From Dasypus novemcinctus (Eukaryota > Chordata > Mammalia > Cingulata > Dasypodidae), in assembly GCF_030445035.2 (NCBI RefSeq), contig NC_080699.1:2294001-2358000 (forward strand): 64,000 bases of DNA, written 5' to 3'. The position numbers and the translations under genes are program-made. The notes below the pieces were generated by a model. That model ran no database searches, was not told where the DNA came from, and worked only from the letters and a program-made list of their open reading frames with translations. Positions within the stretch are counted from its first letter, which is position 1; every line of letters starts with the position of its first letter. Below, one piece after another: positions 12,001 through 27,000 of the stretch.

Positions 12001-15000
12001 TCAACTGCTTGAGCCACACCCGCTCCCTATTTTCTTGCTGTTATCATGGGGCTTAAGTTTAACATGGAAATCTATACAATCATGTTTGATTTGATGCCAT
12101 TTTAGTACCAGTAGCATACACAGACACTGTTCATACCTCTCTTTCTCCACCTTTTTGTTGTACTTGCTACAGGTCATATCATTATACATTGTATGTGCAA
12201 AACCATCAAAGTTATCAGTACTTTCTGTGTATTTGCATTTAGAAACCATATGGAGCTAACAGTGGAGTTACAAACCAAGAAGCACAGTCCAGCAGGACAG
12301 CGAAGGAGTCCTCCGCAGCACAGCCTGTGAGCCAGGCTCTGTGGGGACAGGGTTCCCAGCCTTTGTTTATCTGGGACTGTCTTAATCTCACCCTCATTTT
12401 TTAAAGACAATCTCACTGGGCGTAAAACACTGGGTTGGCAGTTGTCTCTTCAGCTTTTTAAATGTTTTGTCCCACTGTCTTCTTGCCTTCATGGTTTTTG
12501 GTGAGAAATCAGCATTTAATCTTATTGGGGTATCTTTGTACATACCACAGTGCTTTTCTCTTACAGTTTTCTGGACATTCTCCTTGTCCTTGGCATTGGA
12601 CAGTTTGACTGCTGTGTTTTAGGCATCGTTCTCTTTTGACTTTATTCTGTTTGGGGCTTGTTGAGTTTCTTAAATGCATATGTTCATGTTTTCCTTTAAG
12701 TTGGGCAAGTGCTCTCATATTTCTTTAATAGTCCTTCTGCCCCCTTCTCTTTTCTCCTTCTGGGACTCCCATAATTCAAATAATATTATGCTTGTTGGAT
12801 TCTAACAGGTTTCTTATTCTCTCTTATGCTTTTCTTACTCCTTTTTCTTTTTGCTCCTCAGTCTGAATCATTTCAGTTGTCTGTTCTTCAGATTCACTGA
12901 TTCTTTTGCCCTGCTCCAATCTGCTGTTCAACTCCTCTGTGGAATTTTTCATTTCAGTTACTGTGGTCTTCAACTATAGTATCTGTTTGGATCCTTTTAA
13001 AATTTTGTCTCTATTGAGATCCTTATATTCATTCATTTTTTTCCTGATAACTTTTAATTCTTTCTCCGTGGTGTCCTTTTTCTCCTTGAGCATATTATTA
13101 AAGTCTTTTTCCAGTGTGTCCAAAGTGTGGTTTTCTTTGTGGGTGTTTTTTGTTTGTTCTTTTTGTTTGTTTGTTTTCATTTTTATCTCCTTCTTTTTCA
13201 TGGTCATCATTTCCTTTTTTTTTTTCTTATACTCTTTTGTTGTACACTGTACATTTTATTTTATTTTATTTTATTTTTTAAAGGTTTTTTTTTTTTTTAA
13301 GATTTATTTATTTATTCCCGCCCCTCCTCCCCCGTTGTCTGTTCTTTGTGTCTATTTGCTGTGTCTTGTTTCTTTGTCCGCTTCTGTTGTCTGTCAGCGG
13401 CATGGGAAGTGTGGGCGGCGCCATTCCTGGGCAGGCTGCACTTTCTTTCCCGCTGGGCGGCTCTCCTTACGGGTGCACTCCTTGCGCGTGGGGCTCCCCT
13501 ACACGGGGGGCACCCCTGCATGGCAGGGCACTCCTTGCGCGCATCAGCACTGCGCATGGGCCAGCTCCACACGGGTCAAGGAGGCCCGGGGTTTCAACCG
13601 CGGACCTCCCATGTGGTAGACGGACGCCCTAACCACTGGGCCAAGTCCGTTTCCCATACACAGTACATTTTAATATTTTAAAGTCTTAACTCTGGGATTT
13701 ACTCCCTGAGCTGTCAGTTCCTTCAGTTTGGATACAGCTTGTTACTTGACTGAGATTTCCTTGAATGCCAGGAGCTAAGAAAGAAAGAAACCAAAGTACA
13801 AACCACCTTGTACAGATCTTGCACATAGGCTCTCATTGGCTGGTAGTCGTGAGAAGTTGAGCCCCCTGGCAAGAAGATGAGCCTGAGGCACATGTGCAGT
13901 GCAGCCCTCTGTCTTTTCTGCCAGTGTGTCATATCGTGGGCTTGGGCTTCCTTGCGGCCATAACTCAGATAGTGGATTCTGCCTGTAATCCTATTAATAG
14001 AAGAGAAAAAGATTAAGAAAGTAATTGTACTTTGGGACAGTTATAAATTTTGTATACTTAGCTAAATATCTTTTTATCATATTATAAAAATGTTTTAGGT
14101 GTTTTTACCATAGTTATTAGGGTTTTTTACTTGAGTTCCTAGCACATTTCAGAGATTCAAAAAATATTCTTTAAGTGGATCTAAAAAAAAAACCAATTAC
14201 AATTTTTTTGTTATTTTAAAAATTTTATTTTAATAGCACATAAAAAACCTAAACTCCCTCCTTTTTAACCACATTCACATGATTAACTTTTTGTATTCAA
14301 AGAATGAATTTTCACTGAATCCATCACATTTATTTTTTATGTAAATAAGCTTATTCTTTTTGAGTGATATTTCTTTTATATTGTTATAGTATCTGTGTTT
14401 GTATTTGGCAGCCATTTTTTCTGCTCTGAAGAATCTTCAAGAAAAGATTCGACGTTTGGAACTTGAAAGAATTCAGGCAGAAGAAAGTGTGAAAACCTTG
14501 TCTAGAGAAACAATTGAATATAAAAAAGTACTGGATGAACAGATACAAGAAAGGGAGAATTCAAAGAATGAAGAATCAAAGCACAATCAAGGTATTTTTA
14601 ATTATGAAGAAAAAGAAATATATATCAAAATAGGTACTATAAAATATTCTAAAAGCAATTACACATTAGTCTTTTCTTAGGGTACCTTAAAATTGCATTG
14701 TACTCAGGCACATTCAGGCATTTACTGACTGACTGCAAGGCAGAATGGACTAGCGTATACAAAAAGAATAACCTGAAAAGGTTTCCAGGGCTACTGGAAA
14801 GTAATAGATTCAGTTTCTCTTCAAATAGCTTGTTAAAAAAAAAAACTGTTACATGGGTGAGCTAATTTCTACTTCTCTTGTATATTCTTTTTAGAACTAA
14901 CATCTCAGTTGTTAGCTGCAGAAAATAAGTGTAATCTTTTAGAGAAACAATTGGAATACATGAGAAATATGATAAAGCATGCAGAAATGGAGAGGACATC

Positions 15001-18000
15001 TGTATTAGAGAAACAGGTATGACTCCTCAGATTCATACTCAAGAACAGCTGAGTAATGGAGAAAATGAAGCTACAATAAAGACATTTTTCCTTGTGAAGA
15101 CTTAGAATGATCATGTCTGATTTTATCTTAAGTAACCTTAAGTCCTTGTGGATAGTGTTACTAGCATCAGTTCATTTTGTAAAACTACTAGAATAAGATT
15201 TGAAGAAAAAGTGAACTATTGATTTTTTTTTTCTGCTCAGCTATAAGGAGTTCCCTCTGGCTCGCCCTTGCACACTACTGTGTCATCTGCACACAGCTTT
15301 GGTAGCTTCTGCTTTTGTACGGTGGACTAGTCCAGGATTGACATTACTCGGGATCAGTTATGGTGTCTGAAGGTTTAACTGGCTGTCTTAATTATTTTGT
15401 ATTTGATAGAGTTTTACTTAAAAAAATGGGAAAAAGGCTGTTGGAGTTACCTAGTTTGTAGTTGAGTCAATCCTAACAAGATGGTAAGTAATAGGATTCG
15501 AAATTAAAAGATATGGATTCAAGACTCAGCTCCACAATTAGTTCTGTGATCTTTTAAAGTCATTTTAGCTTCGATCCTACATTTTAAACTGAATAATCAT
15601 AATATATTCCTCTTGTTTAATGGCTCAAGTGAAATAGATTTAAGAGTTTTTCACACTTTGTAAAACAATAGCTTTTTTAGCAAAAATGTTTTGCTGGGTC
15701 ATACCAGATATCTTTGTATTTAAGTAATCTGCACATTTGTTAGAAAATTTGTGCATTATCAGTCATGAATATATTTTTTAAAACATCCCTCTCCCTATTA
15801 TGAATCTGGAATTTGAGTTTATCACAAAAACCACCATTTCTGGGCATCTTAGCTTTACTATGAAAAATGTGAAAACTTCCTACATGCTTAATATACTGGA
15901 CAGTACAGTATAAGAAAGAAATATGAATACTTCCTGCCCTCCGTCTGCTTCCAGTCCTAGCTGGAGAGATTAGACTTAAAAGAAATAATTGAATATATAT
16001 GTATGACAATAATTGAGAGGATGCCTCTGTAATTCTTACACACATTATAACGTTCTAAATTGTACATTGAGTTTATTTCAGTGATAATATTTTTTCATTT
16101 CTAATTGGGTCTTTTTCAGTTCACCTATTTTGGTTATTTATAAGGTGCTATTTATGGATTTCACTCCTTTTATCTTTTTGAACATTGTGAACATTTCTCA
16201 ACTTTTAAAAATGTATCTGAAGTTCTCTGAATGTTAATCCTCTCATTTGTTGCATCTGCTAATTCTCTTCTATGGTGTTTTGTTTCCTTATGGTAATTGA
16301 TTTTTTATGGTGAACTCATTTAAGAGTTGTTTGCCTTGAGAATCTCACACTTTCTAAGTTGTATAACCAGCCTTATCCGGTAGCTATGAATTTGCCATTA
16401 TTGTTGAAACTTGATGGGTTTCTCTGGTTCTGGTCCAGATTGATGTTAATTTATTGGCTTGGGGTTCTTATATCATCCAGCTTGTACATGCCAGAGATTT
16501 TGCATTGTGTCCACTCACGTCTTACATACCAAGGCTCCTGTACGGCCCCGTGAAATCTGACTTCAGTATTTCCTCACTGCACCGCCTTTGAGATCCTTTT
16601 TGTTTTTGGTGTCTAGAGAGGTCCCTTTCTTGCTTCCAAATTTGCTATGTAAAAATTTATTGCTGTTCTTGGGAAGGTGGGAGGGTTAATTCAATCCTCC
16701 ACATTGACTTGAAATTGCAAAAGACCATGTTCAGGCATTTTCTTAATTGGGAGCTTCCAGTGCTCAGGTAGCAAAGCTTCTGTACAACAACTCTAAGCAG
16801 TGTTGACTAATATATCCAGGAGATGGCAGTTACATGCGTGTAATAGAAGTTTTTGGATTATAGCCATTATTTTAAATAGCACCTTTAATAAGAGTAGTGT
16901 AATAATAGTAGTTCCAATATTGGAAATTAAACACGATTTGTGCCAATTTTAAGTTAATATATTCTTTTAAGAGCTATCGTTATCCACTAAAATGTCTAGT
17001 AGTGCATACAAACTATTAATAATTATTGACTTGTATGACTTTGTCATTTTTAAAGTTCTACTTGTATGATATCCTATTTCTGTTTACTTGATTATGAAGA
17101 TACTGTATTTACAAGGGCAGGTTTTTTACCAAGAGAACTCAGTTTAGCATATTTCAGCTTACTAATTTAATGGTTTACCCTGTGACTCCGTCCTTAAATT
17201 CCTATAGGTGGAAATCTTTTCAAATCCTCCACCCTAAACCTGGAAAGAAACTAAAAAAAAATGTTTCACATAGGATTTAGAAGTGGTGTAAATGAAAAAT
17301 AACAAAGCCATAATTGTTGTTTTAGGAGATTCCTTAAAGGGAACCAGACTAATTGAATGTGTGTGTGCGTAGTATATATGTGTCCAGAAAATCCCTACTC
17401 TGCTGGGATACATAGTCTCCCTATATAGAAATAATAGTACAGAGTAAAAACAAGATTATACTTGTATTTATTGATATTCCTGTCGTTTCATTTTATTATT
17501 GTTTTCCTAGAAATCATCTATGGCATCTTAAGTTGTTGCATGGAAAGCTAGACAAATCGCATATAGTGTATTCTGAGATACTATTAGTGTTCATTGATTT
17601 TTTAGAGTTTTGATTATCAGATTGTCATGCTCTATTTAATGTTGTTTCCCAGGTTTCCCTAGAAAGAGAACGACAACATGATCAAACACATGTTCAGAGC
17701 CAGCTTGAGAAGTTGGATCTTCTTGAGCAGGAGTATAACAAGCTGACCACCATGCAGGCCCTTGCAGAAGTCAGTGAGCGTCTGCTTTACTATTAACACA
17801 GTTACACCCGTTTCTTTGTAAATTGATTTTTTTAAGTTCCTGAATATTTATTGAAATAAAAGGTGAACGTGCTGCAAAGAAATACATAGGAGTTTAAAAA
17901 AAGAAACATTTGGAGAGAATGTTCACTTTTACAGTCTGTGGGTATGAGGAGTGAGTTCTTGGTGAAAATGCTGAATATCCTTAAGTCATGGATGACTTGT

Positions 18001-21000
18001 TTTAAACTGTTCTCTGAACTAGTTCTAATTTAATTGATTCACTTAGTCTCAGTGGCATTAACTATGTCCTAAAATTGCAGATTTAGCCTCCATGTAGCCT
18101 GTTTCCCATCACACAGACTTCTGTTCTTCAGCCATAGATTTTACCCATAATTCTGTCCACCTACCTCACAGCTACCTCACAGTCAACTAATAATTGATCA
18201 TAAGGGAGAGTGTCGTGGGTGCTGGCAAGCCTAGAACCATTCCTAGAGTAAACTCACCAGTTTTGACATATCATGCTAAAACGTAAGACATGTTCCTGTG
18301 CTGCTAGGTTAAAATTTTACCAGTAGACACTGAGACATTTTTCTCCCACTATAATCATTTTTTAATGTTTTTATCACTAGAAAAAAATGGAAGAGTTGGA
18401 AGCAAAACTCCGTGAAGAAGAGCAGGAAAGGAAACGTATGCAAGTTAAGGCAGCCCAGGTAAGGTGCCAGGGAAGCAGGTGGGTGCCTCAGGCTTCTCGC
18501 TGCTCTTCATGCAGTGAGAAAGATTACATCCAGACAGCCCCAGATTATTTCTAGTGTAGAAAAAAGTCCTTAGCTTAATGCAAAAAATCACAGACATGTA
18601 TTTTTACAGTGAAAGAGTAAAATTTGAGCAATTCTTGACACCGTGGCCACCAGGTAGGGAAGGTGAGGCAGTGTAGGTTCACCAAAAAAACACTGACTTT
18701 ATATATACCAATCAGAACCACCTTTCTAGAAGGTAAAGAGGCTTATTTATAGACTCGTAAAGTACCCCTGTTTATAACGAAGACTCTTCCCTTAGCGTTT
18801 GCTCAGAAACCTCCCAGATGCTCTCCACCTTCCCAGGGCTTTAAGGTTCATAATGTTTGCATTGTCTTCTTTCATTATGATATTAGCACAAGAAGCAGGG
18901 CTTCATTCCAAAACAAGCAGGTGGGAGCCTCTGCCAGTCAGTCTGTGGTCAGAGGCCAGCAGTGTCCCAGGCTCACTTCATATATATGCAATCGCAGGAA
19001 CATAAGCAGTTTATTATCACATCCTTGTTACTGTCTTTCAGGACATCTGTGAATTCATCAACTTAACATATTGTTAAGCCTGATACATTTTCCTTCTCTA
19101 AATATTAAATATTTGCCTTATGAACAATTTGTAGGTTTCTATTTTGTTCCCTCCATACACCTTCTGAGTCACATAGCCACTTGGCTTTCTCTCTGACCAC
19201 CAGCAGATACTGACGTCGTTTTCTAGGGCTGTCTGTTATAACAAAGTGCCAGAAACTGGGTGGCTTAGAACAGCAGAGCTGTGGGCCTGAGGCGGCTGGG
19301 CAGGGCGGGCAGCGGGCAGGGGTCGGCAGGGCCACGCGCCCTCCTGGCCTCCGCCGGCCTCGCCGGTCCTGCCTCTGTTGGCCGTGCTGCTGTCCCCTGC
19401 ACGTGTGTGCTCCTTCCCTCCGGAGGCGCCACTCACGCGGGGTTAAGGACCCACCTGGTCACGCGGGCCGATTCCCATGAAGGTCGTAGCGACAGGTTGC
19501 GAGGGTTAGGCCTTGAGCGTATCGTTTTGTGGGACACAGTTCAACCCAGTTCAGCTAAATCGATTATTGCTGATCACGTAATACTGTAGGTTTTGAGCTC
19601 TGATGGGAGCATTATTGTAGTGGAAGAACAATGGGTAGGGATACGCAGTTTCAGGCCTTACTGTGTATCCTAGAGCAAGTCATTTAACCAAAGTAAGTAA
19701 AAGATAAGGAAACCTGTTAGAATGTTAGAAATCTATCAATAGGAAATAATTACTGGGAAGTACTAAATAAGGTAGAAGTTAAAATACGCAGAAATTTGTT
19801 TTTTGTATGCTGTTGGCACTCATTGGCATCTTAACTCTTCTAGAGTGACAGTTCTCTGTGCATTTGCTCGTATCCAGTCACTTCTAGTGATCACAGGATT
19901 TCTTTGCACCATCCAGTGTTTCTGAGCGTTTGTTCTAGCTCTTTCATACTTTCCTATGGAACTTTTAAAACATATTTTAAATGAATTTCACCAACCTTGG
20001 AATGTTTAAAATCATCGTGTCTAGGGAAAAACCTGACTATCTGAATTTTTCTTGAAAACTCCAGACAATTTTGATACATAGGCAGGTTTGAAAACCACTA
20101 TTCTAGGATATTTATTATTTCCAGATCATTTTTCTTATAGTTAAGTGCTTGAGTTTAAAATGAAGGAGTGGCTGCTTTGTGCTTGATACCATGGTAGATG
20201 CTGTTTGTGAAAAGAATAAAATACTAAAGCATCAGTTTGGAATTATAACACAGTAGTGCAAGATAAAGACTGGTGTATTGATTTAGAAGAGTTGACAGAT
20301 GCTGACATATTGGTTTCAGACAGTTATACGAAGATTGTGTGTTTTCACTCAGATAATCCTGTTGGTTTTTACTGGTGTTCAGGTGGCAAATCTCACATTT
20401 GAACGATAGCTTTTATTTCTATGTCATAAACATTAGGCTCTACTCTTTTTCCTAGTTGCAGACCGGTCTAGAAACAAATAGACTTATCTTAGAAGAAAAA
20501 GCATCTCCGTATGTTCCCAGTACAAGAAAAATTAAAAAAAAGAAGTCAAAGCCACCAGAAAAGGTATGGAAACAGAGACCCAAATAAGTCAGTGTGCTGA
20601 TTATTGTTTGATATTGTTTATGTGAAAATGTTTATAAACTGTGTGGTACTGCAATGTTGGGAAAGTAAATCTCATTCATTCTCAGTTTCTTCATTAGATA
20701 AGCAGATATAAGTAATAGCTACTTCTGAATTTTACCCTGATGGTGAGGTAATAAATTGAAACGACAGTGCACTGTACAAATGTTAGTATTATTCAGTATT
20801 CCCCTCTACCTTTTGCTCTTAAATGCTTTTAGTGTATATATATTTTTCTCTCCTTTGAATGCAACTGCTTCTTGGTTGGATACCATTTTTTTCTTTCCTA
20901 GCCTTTCTTAGTACTGGATATATGTTGGCAAGTATTATTAGGAGCTCGAGACCATAATGTCAATATAGATAAGGCAGGTAGCTGCCCAGAGGTAAAGTGA

Positions 21001-24000
21001 ATGTTAAGATTGTCTATAGTCAGTTTTTATCAACATGTAATTGTTCTTCTTTCCTTTCAGAGAGGTTCTAGGAACTGTTTTCCTGTACAGCCACATTATA
21101 GATTATGCTTGGGTGATATGCCATTTGTAGCTGGAAAGGTGAGTTGTCAGAATGTTGGATTTTTTTTTAGAACTTAGATCTTTGAATTGTGTTTAGTCAT
21201 CTGCTGTGTGCCTGTAAATGGTGGAAATGTTTTTCTCCTCCCTTTAACAGTGTGGCTCATAGCGATTTAAGAATTGGAATGAGATGGAGGAAGGTTTTAT
21301 GGGAAGAGGGGAGCGTGAAAGGACACTTTAGAGCAGACTGAGTCTGTGTGGAGGAGAAGTCCTGAACAAAGCCAGAGAAGTCATGAACAAAGTTTGGAGC
21401 CGGCGTGGCTGCCAGTAGGGGAGGAGGAGATGAGCAGCACGGGTGGTAGCACTGGACTTCAGGATCCGCCCTGCTGGTTTATGCTTCTTTTCCATGAGCT
21501 GTTTCACTGATTGTTTCATGTGTAGATGCCCTTGAAGTCCCAGCCAGATTGTGAGCTTGAAAGGCTTGGGGAAGAGATGTTCTTTTGAGTTTTCATTTTA
21601 TTTGTTTTATTTATTTACTTTAAACCTTAGTAAACACTTGAGAAATGAACTATTTCCTAGCTTTTTCTGTGCTTTTTATAGATACGTGAGGTACAGATCA
21701 CTTTTAAGAAAATTCCATTGGCTCCATGTTATACTTTGCCCTAAATTTAATCTCTTCTTGGGTTTTAGACTATCTTTTGATGTTATTCCTTCATTGCTTG
21801 CACTTACCAGACTCTGTTTCACCATAAAATCTTTGGGTTGGGAGAGAAACATTATCAGCTCCTGTGGTTATCAGAGTCTGAGCAAGCGTGCGCTTTGAAG
21901 AAGGCACCTTCCCAAGCCTCACCACTAACCGGAATGAGAATTTTGTGGTGTGGCACACGAAAGGCCTTTAAGTGCCGTGGTCTCAGGGTACCGTGGGGCC
22001 CCTTGAGCGAGTACCGTCTCCACAGTGTTTCCATTCTGTAACACCCAGACTGTGGCGTCTGCTCTGAGTGTCTCCTGCTGGGGCCTTGTCCACCTCAGCC
22101 CAGCACATGCGGGACAGCTTTGTGTGGACCCTCCTTAGCCTGAGTTGAACTCGCCCGCTTGTGCATTCTTCTCATTGGCCCTAGTTCTGTCTTCAGAGAT
22201 CTCCTCAAAACAAATGAACCCTTGACTACTGAAAACTTAAAAATTTTGAAGGTAGCTTTATCCTGTTGCCTCATTCTTTTCTAGGTTAGAAATACCTCGT
22301 TTTTCCTACACAGCATAAGGTGTGATTTTTAAGTTTCTTCACCACCTTGTTACCGTCTAAACTGAGCATAGTTCTCTAACATGGTCTAGCATACAGGAGC
22401 GTCTTTGTCATGTTCTAGAACGTCTGTTAATTCAGCTTGGCATCATATTAATGGGAGGGGGCACACAGCCACGTGATCCTTTTCACCCAGAGATTCTAGA
22501 GTCAGTTGAAGTAACAGGTCTTTTCCTGTAACTGCATCAGCCTCGCTAAGTCCTTTACTTGTGGAGCTGATTTGTTTGTCAGTCTGTCTGTAGTACAAAA
22601 TTTTTAATGAAGTGAAACTTGAATGGAATAGATTGACCCTGTCCCGCAGTAGAACAGAATTCAATCTTCCAGTGTCCCCAGATCTGCGGTCCCCGAATTT
22701 GATCGCCTCAGGGAAGGCTTTGATAAGTTGAACAGGACAGGTCCAAATATAGGTCTTTTCAACCTGGTCTCTCCTTTTGAAGCTATTGGCTCTTCATGTG
22801 TACTCTTTAGGAAGGCTTATTCAAGTCAACTAGCTGAGTGTTTTCTCAAAACTATTTGTGAAGGACCAGTTTGTACTTTTAATTCTACTTTGTATAGATC
22901 AGTACCTTTGTAAAATGCAGTAAAAATGGATTGCTACAAAAATGAAATAAAAAAGGCATAAGAGGTTTTTTTTTTTACTACATTCAACAGACAGAAAATT
23001 GTTTTAATAAATACAATCAGAAGAAAGCAACAGGAAAAAGAATTTCAAAAACTACACACATCGTTTATTCAGTGTGCACATAGGCAATTAATGGAGTGAA
23101 TCCCCATGCAAGCTGTGAGCAGAATGGAGATCCCCACGCTACACACTCTCCTCCGTGAAGCAAATAGGTCTAGCAACATGGAGAGTGGTTAAGAGATAAA
23201 TTACATTGGTTCTTGCTAATTAAGGTATAGATGGCATTGCTACTTGGAAGGGAGAATGTATATCACTACTATATAATTTTTAGTTATCTTTTTATTTTAA
23301 AAAAATGGATTTGCTTTTAAGTGCTTATGGGTTCATAGGAAGTAGAAAAATACTACAGAAATTTCCCAGGTGTCCTTTACTCAGTTTTCCCTCAATGATA
23401 AAATCTTCTATAACTGTAGTATAGTATCAAAATCAGGAAATTGGCATTGGTACAGTCCACAGACCTCATCCACATTTCTGTAGTTTTTCAAGCACTTGTA
23501 TATTTGTGTGTAGTTCTGTGCAGTCTTGTTATGTTTAGATTTGTAGCTGTAATACCACATCATCTCTGTGATTTTGTCATTTCAAGAATGACATTTAAAT
23601 GGATTCAGGCATATGTGACCTTTTTAGATGAACATTTTGACTTGGCACGGTGCCTGTGTGTGCCATCGGGTTGGCACATGTGTCCTTTGTTCTTTCCTTT
23701 TTGTTACTGACTAGTGTTCTGTGGTTTGTTTAGCCTTCTACCCATTGAAGGACATTTAGGTTGTTGCCAGTTTTTGGCTAATTTTACAAATGAACAGGTG
23801 TGCACGTTCATGCACATGTTTTTGTGTGGATATAACTTTCATTTCTCTGGGATAAATGTCCAGGAGTGTGGTTACTGGCTCATATGGTTAATGTATGTTT
23901 TGTGTTTAAGAACTGTCCAAATTATTTTCCAGAATATCTATTCCATTTTATATCCCAACCAGTTTCTCTGCAACCTTAACCAGCTTTTGGTATTGTCATT

Positions 24001-27000
24001 CTTGATTTTAGCTGCTCTGGTAAGATAGCAGTGGTATCCCACTGGGGTTTTAGTTTGCATTTCCCTGGTGGCTAATGAACATCTTTTCATGTGCTTACTT
24101 GCCACTGTCCATCCTTTTTGGGCAAAATGTCTGGTTTTATGTCTCTTACCCATTTTTAAATTGGATTGCTTTTTTTACTGTTGAATTTTATGAGTTCTTT
24201 ATATAGTCTAGATATGAGTCGTTTCATCTCTTAGTCTGTAGCTTATCTTTTCATCTTAAATCTTGGGTAAATCAGAAGTTTTCATTTTAATGAGATCTAG
24301 TTTGGTGTTGGATTTTTTTTTTCTTCTGGATTTACTTTTGGTGTCATGTCTGAGTCCTAAGGATTTTCTCCTTTGTTTTCATCTTGAAAGTTAAAGTCTT
24401 ACATTTTACATTTAAATCTATGACCCATCTGTATCTACAAAAGTATATTGCTGAAATTTTGATAGGAATTTCATTAAATCTGTAGATCATTTTGGGGAGA
24501 CTGACACTCATTACTGAGTCTTCTAGCCCAGGAACTCAGCGTGTCTTTTATTTATTTAGATCTTTGATATCTTTCATCATTGTTCTTACATTTGTCAGCA
24601 TACACATCCTAAACCTGTTTTATTAGATTCATGCCCAAGTATTCTGTTTTTTGAATGACTATACATGGACTAAAGTTTTTACTTTGGTTTCTGTGTGGTT
24701 ACTATTAGTATATAAAAAGTAGTTGGTTTTTGTATGTATCTTGTATCCTGCAACTATGCTAAATTCACTTAAATCTTAGGAATTGATTTTAACTTTTCTT
24801 GGGACAGTTTTATTTCTTTGTCACAATTTGTATGCCTTTTATTTCCTTTCTTGCTTAATGTGTTGGCTAGACTTTTCAGTACTGTATTACGTAAAAGTGG
24901 TGAGATCCTCTCCTTTTTACTGATCATACTGTAAGTATGATATTAGCTGTTGGTCTTTTGCACATGTTTTATTCACTTGACATTTCCTTCTGTTCCTAGT
25001 ATGCTGAGTGTTTATACCTTGAAAGTGTGTTGGATTTTGTCATTTGCTTTTTCATCATCAAATGATCTGATCATGTGATTTCCTTTATGTGCTGATGCAC
25101 TAGATTAATATTGACTTTCAAATATTGAAGCGGTCTTGTACATCTGAAATAAACCCTACTTAGATGTGGTGTGTAATTTTCATATGTTGCTGAATTCAGT
25201 TTGCTACCTAACAGTAAAAACTAGGATACATAGAGCATCTGATTAGGTTAGATGGCAGTTTCCAAATCTGGCTGATCAGAATCGACTGGTGGATTGATTG
25301 AGGGCGCACTGAGTTTGGAGTGCTGCCTTGGAATCTGCATTTGAAGCATGACACCTAGATGATGGCATTCTGGAAGTACATTGATTAATAGGTGAAGTAG
25401 ATTTGCAAATACAATTACAATATATTGTGGTAAATGGTATGATAGACATACGTAGGAAGTGCTATAGGTGAGCTGAGAATGGACCATTTAACTGCCTTGG
25501 AGTTTTAAGGGACCCTTTAAAATGATATATTTGAACTGGGTTTTAAAAAATGGTGTAAAAGTTGCCACACAAAAGAAACAGTATGTCCTGCAAATATGGT
25601 TTGTCCTAATAGAAATTAGGAGATGGTGGGATGTGATGCCAGAGAATGTTAAGATGCAGTTACAGGGTTTCTATACCATGCCAAGGAGTCTGACTATTAC
25701 AGTCAGTAGGTTTACGTCAAAGAATTTCAAATAGAATATGATCAGAATCATCTTTTAGGAGGAAAGGTGATGGCCCTGGGGTTAGAGACAGATGGATGAG
25801 ATTGGGGGCAGAGAGACCAGCTCAGGTTTTCTTCCTATGGCCACTAGAAATGGGTGCCGAGATCAAGTGATGTCACTTGCTTGTGTGGTTTTTCTCTCCC
25901 CAGTCCACCAGCCCTAGCCACGCCGTGGTAGCCAACGTCCAGCATGTCTTGCATCTGATGAAGCAGCACAGTAAAGCCTTGTGCAATGACCGAGTCGTCA
26001 GCAGTGTTCCTTTGGCAAAGCAGGTGTCCTCGCGAAGCGGGAAGAGCAAGAGGCTGGCGGGAAGGCCCCCCTCCTGCGGCAGCGTTGGCGAGGAGCTGGC
26101 AGACGTCCTCCAGACGCTACAGGACGAGTTTGGGCAGATGAGCTTGTGAGTGCTGGTGTTGCTACATTTACTTCTAAACCTTGTGTTTTTAATTTCTTGA
26201 CTTTATTAATCCTCCCTATTGTGTGTTCAGCAAGGAGTTGCTGAGCACAGTCCTTGCAGCAAGTGACTGAGATGTGACAGAACTGAGTATGAGTGACCCT
26301 TTCCCTTTCCTAGCAGTTACATACACTGAGTACCAAGGTCGACATCTAAATGTTATTTCCATGTTTGGGTGCTGGAACTTAGGTAACATAAACCTAAATT
26401 AATCTAAATTAAGGGTGTCAGTGTTTAAAGAACACGATCCTTCTCTAGAATAATCTAGAAGGGAAAGCAGAACTATAAATGATTAGCTCTTTGAAATTAA
26501 GAACTTTTTCCATTTATTTCCAGTGCCTTTCTTGAACTTTTAAAACTATCACTGATAATTGAAAATTTGTTGTGTTATGAAAAAACAGCCTTTTTTAATG
26601 CCCCGAGTAGTAGCCCAATGGTGAGTGAGACATAGAGAGGACCTAGCCACAAAACTAAGGAAACTGAACCTCACCCCGCTCTGCTTTGTGTAGTGATCAC
26701 CAGCAACTAACAAAACTTATCCAGGAGTCACCAACTGTGGAGCTGAAAGAAGACTTAGAATGTGAACTGGAGACATTAGTGGGAAGAATGGAGGCAAAAG
26801 CCAATCAAATAACTAAAGTTCGAAAATATCAAGCCCAGGTAACTCAATTTTTATTTCCTTCAAGTTTCTTAAGATTTTTAAAAAATAAACTTTTTTTTCC
26901 TTCCAAATATATTAGTTGGATAACACTGTAAGTGTATCATATCTTTACTAAAGACACTTAGTAAATTAATTAAGAATTGTGTTAAGCAAGCAAGAAAAGA

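Larger units (their letters stand above)
9980..13290 (-). mobile_element. L1 fragments (5' part), - strand
   Basis: Two successive copies of the L1 region between ORF1 and ORF2 read backwards: about 9980-10850 and 11445-13240. Shared landmarks are GGTTTCTGATGAGAAATCAGC at 10590 and its counterpart at 12500, and the segment on ATAGTATATAGTTGGGGC at 11610. The duplication may be two insertions or an internal repeat. DAS-SINEs lie between them. The 10855-11010 piece is a separate unassigned repeat-like stretch. Confidence 0.6.

Noticed and set aside
12906-13619. A 237-codon + strand open frame.
   Set aside because: Phe/Ser-rich translation of T-rich reversed L1 joined to a DAS-SINE; no family match.
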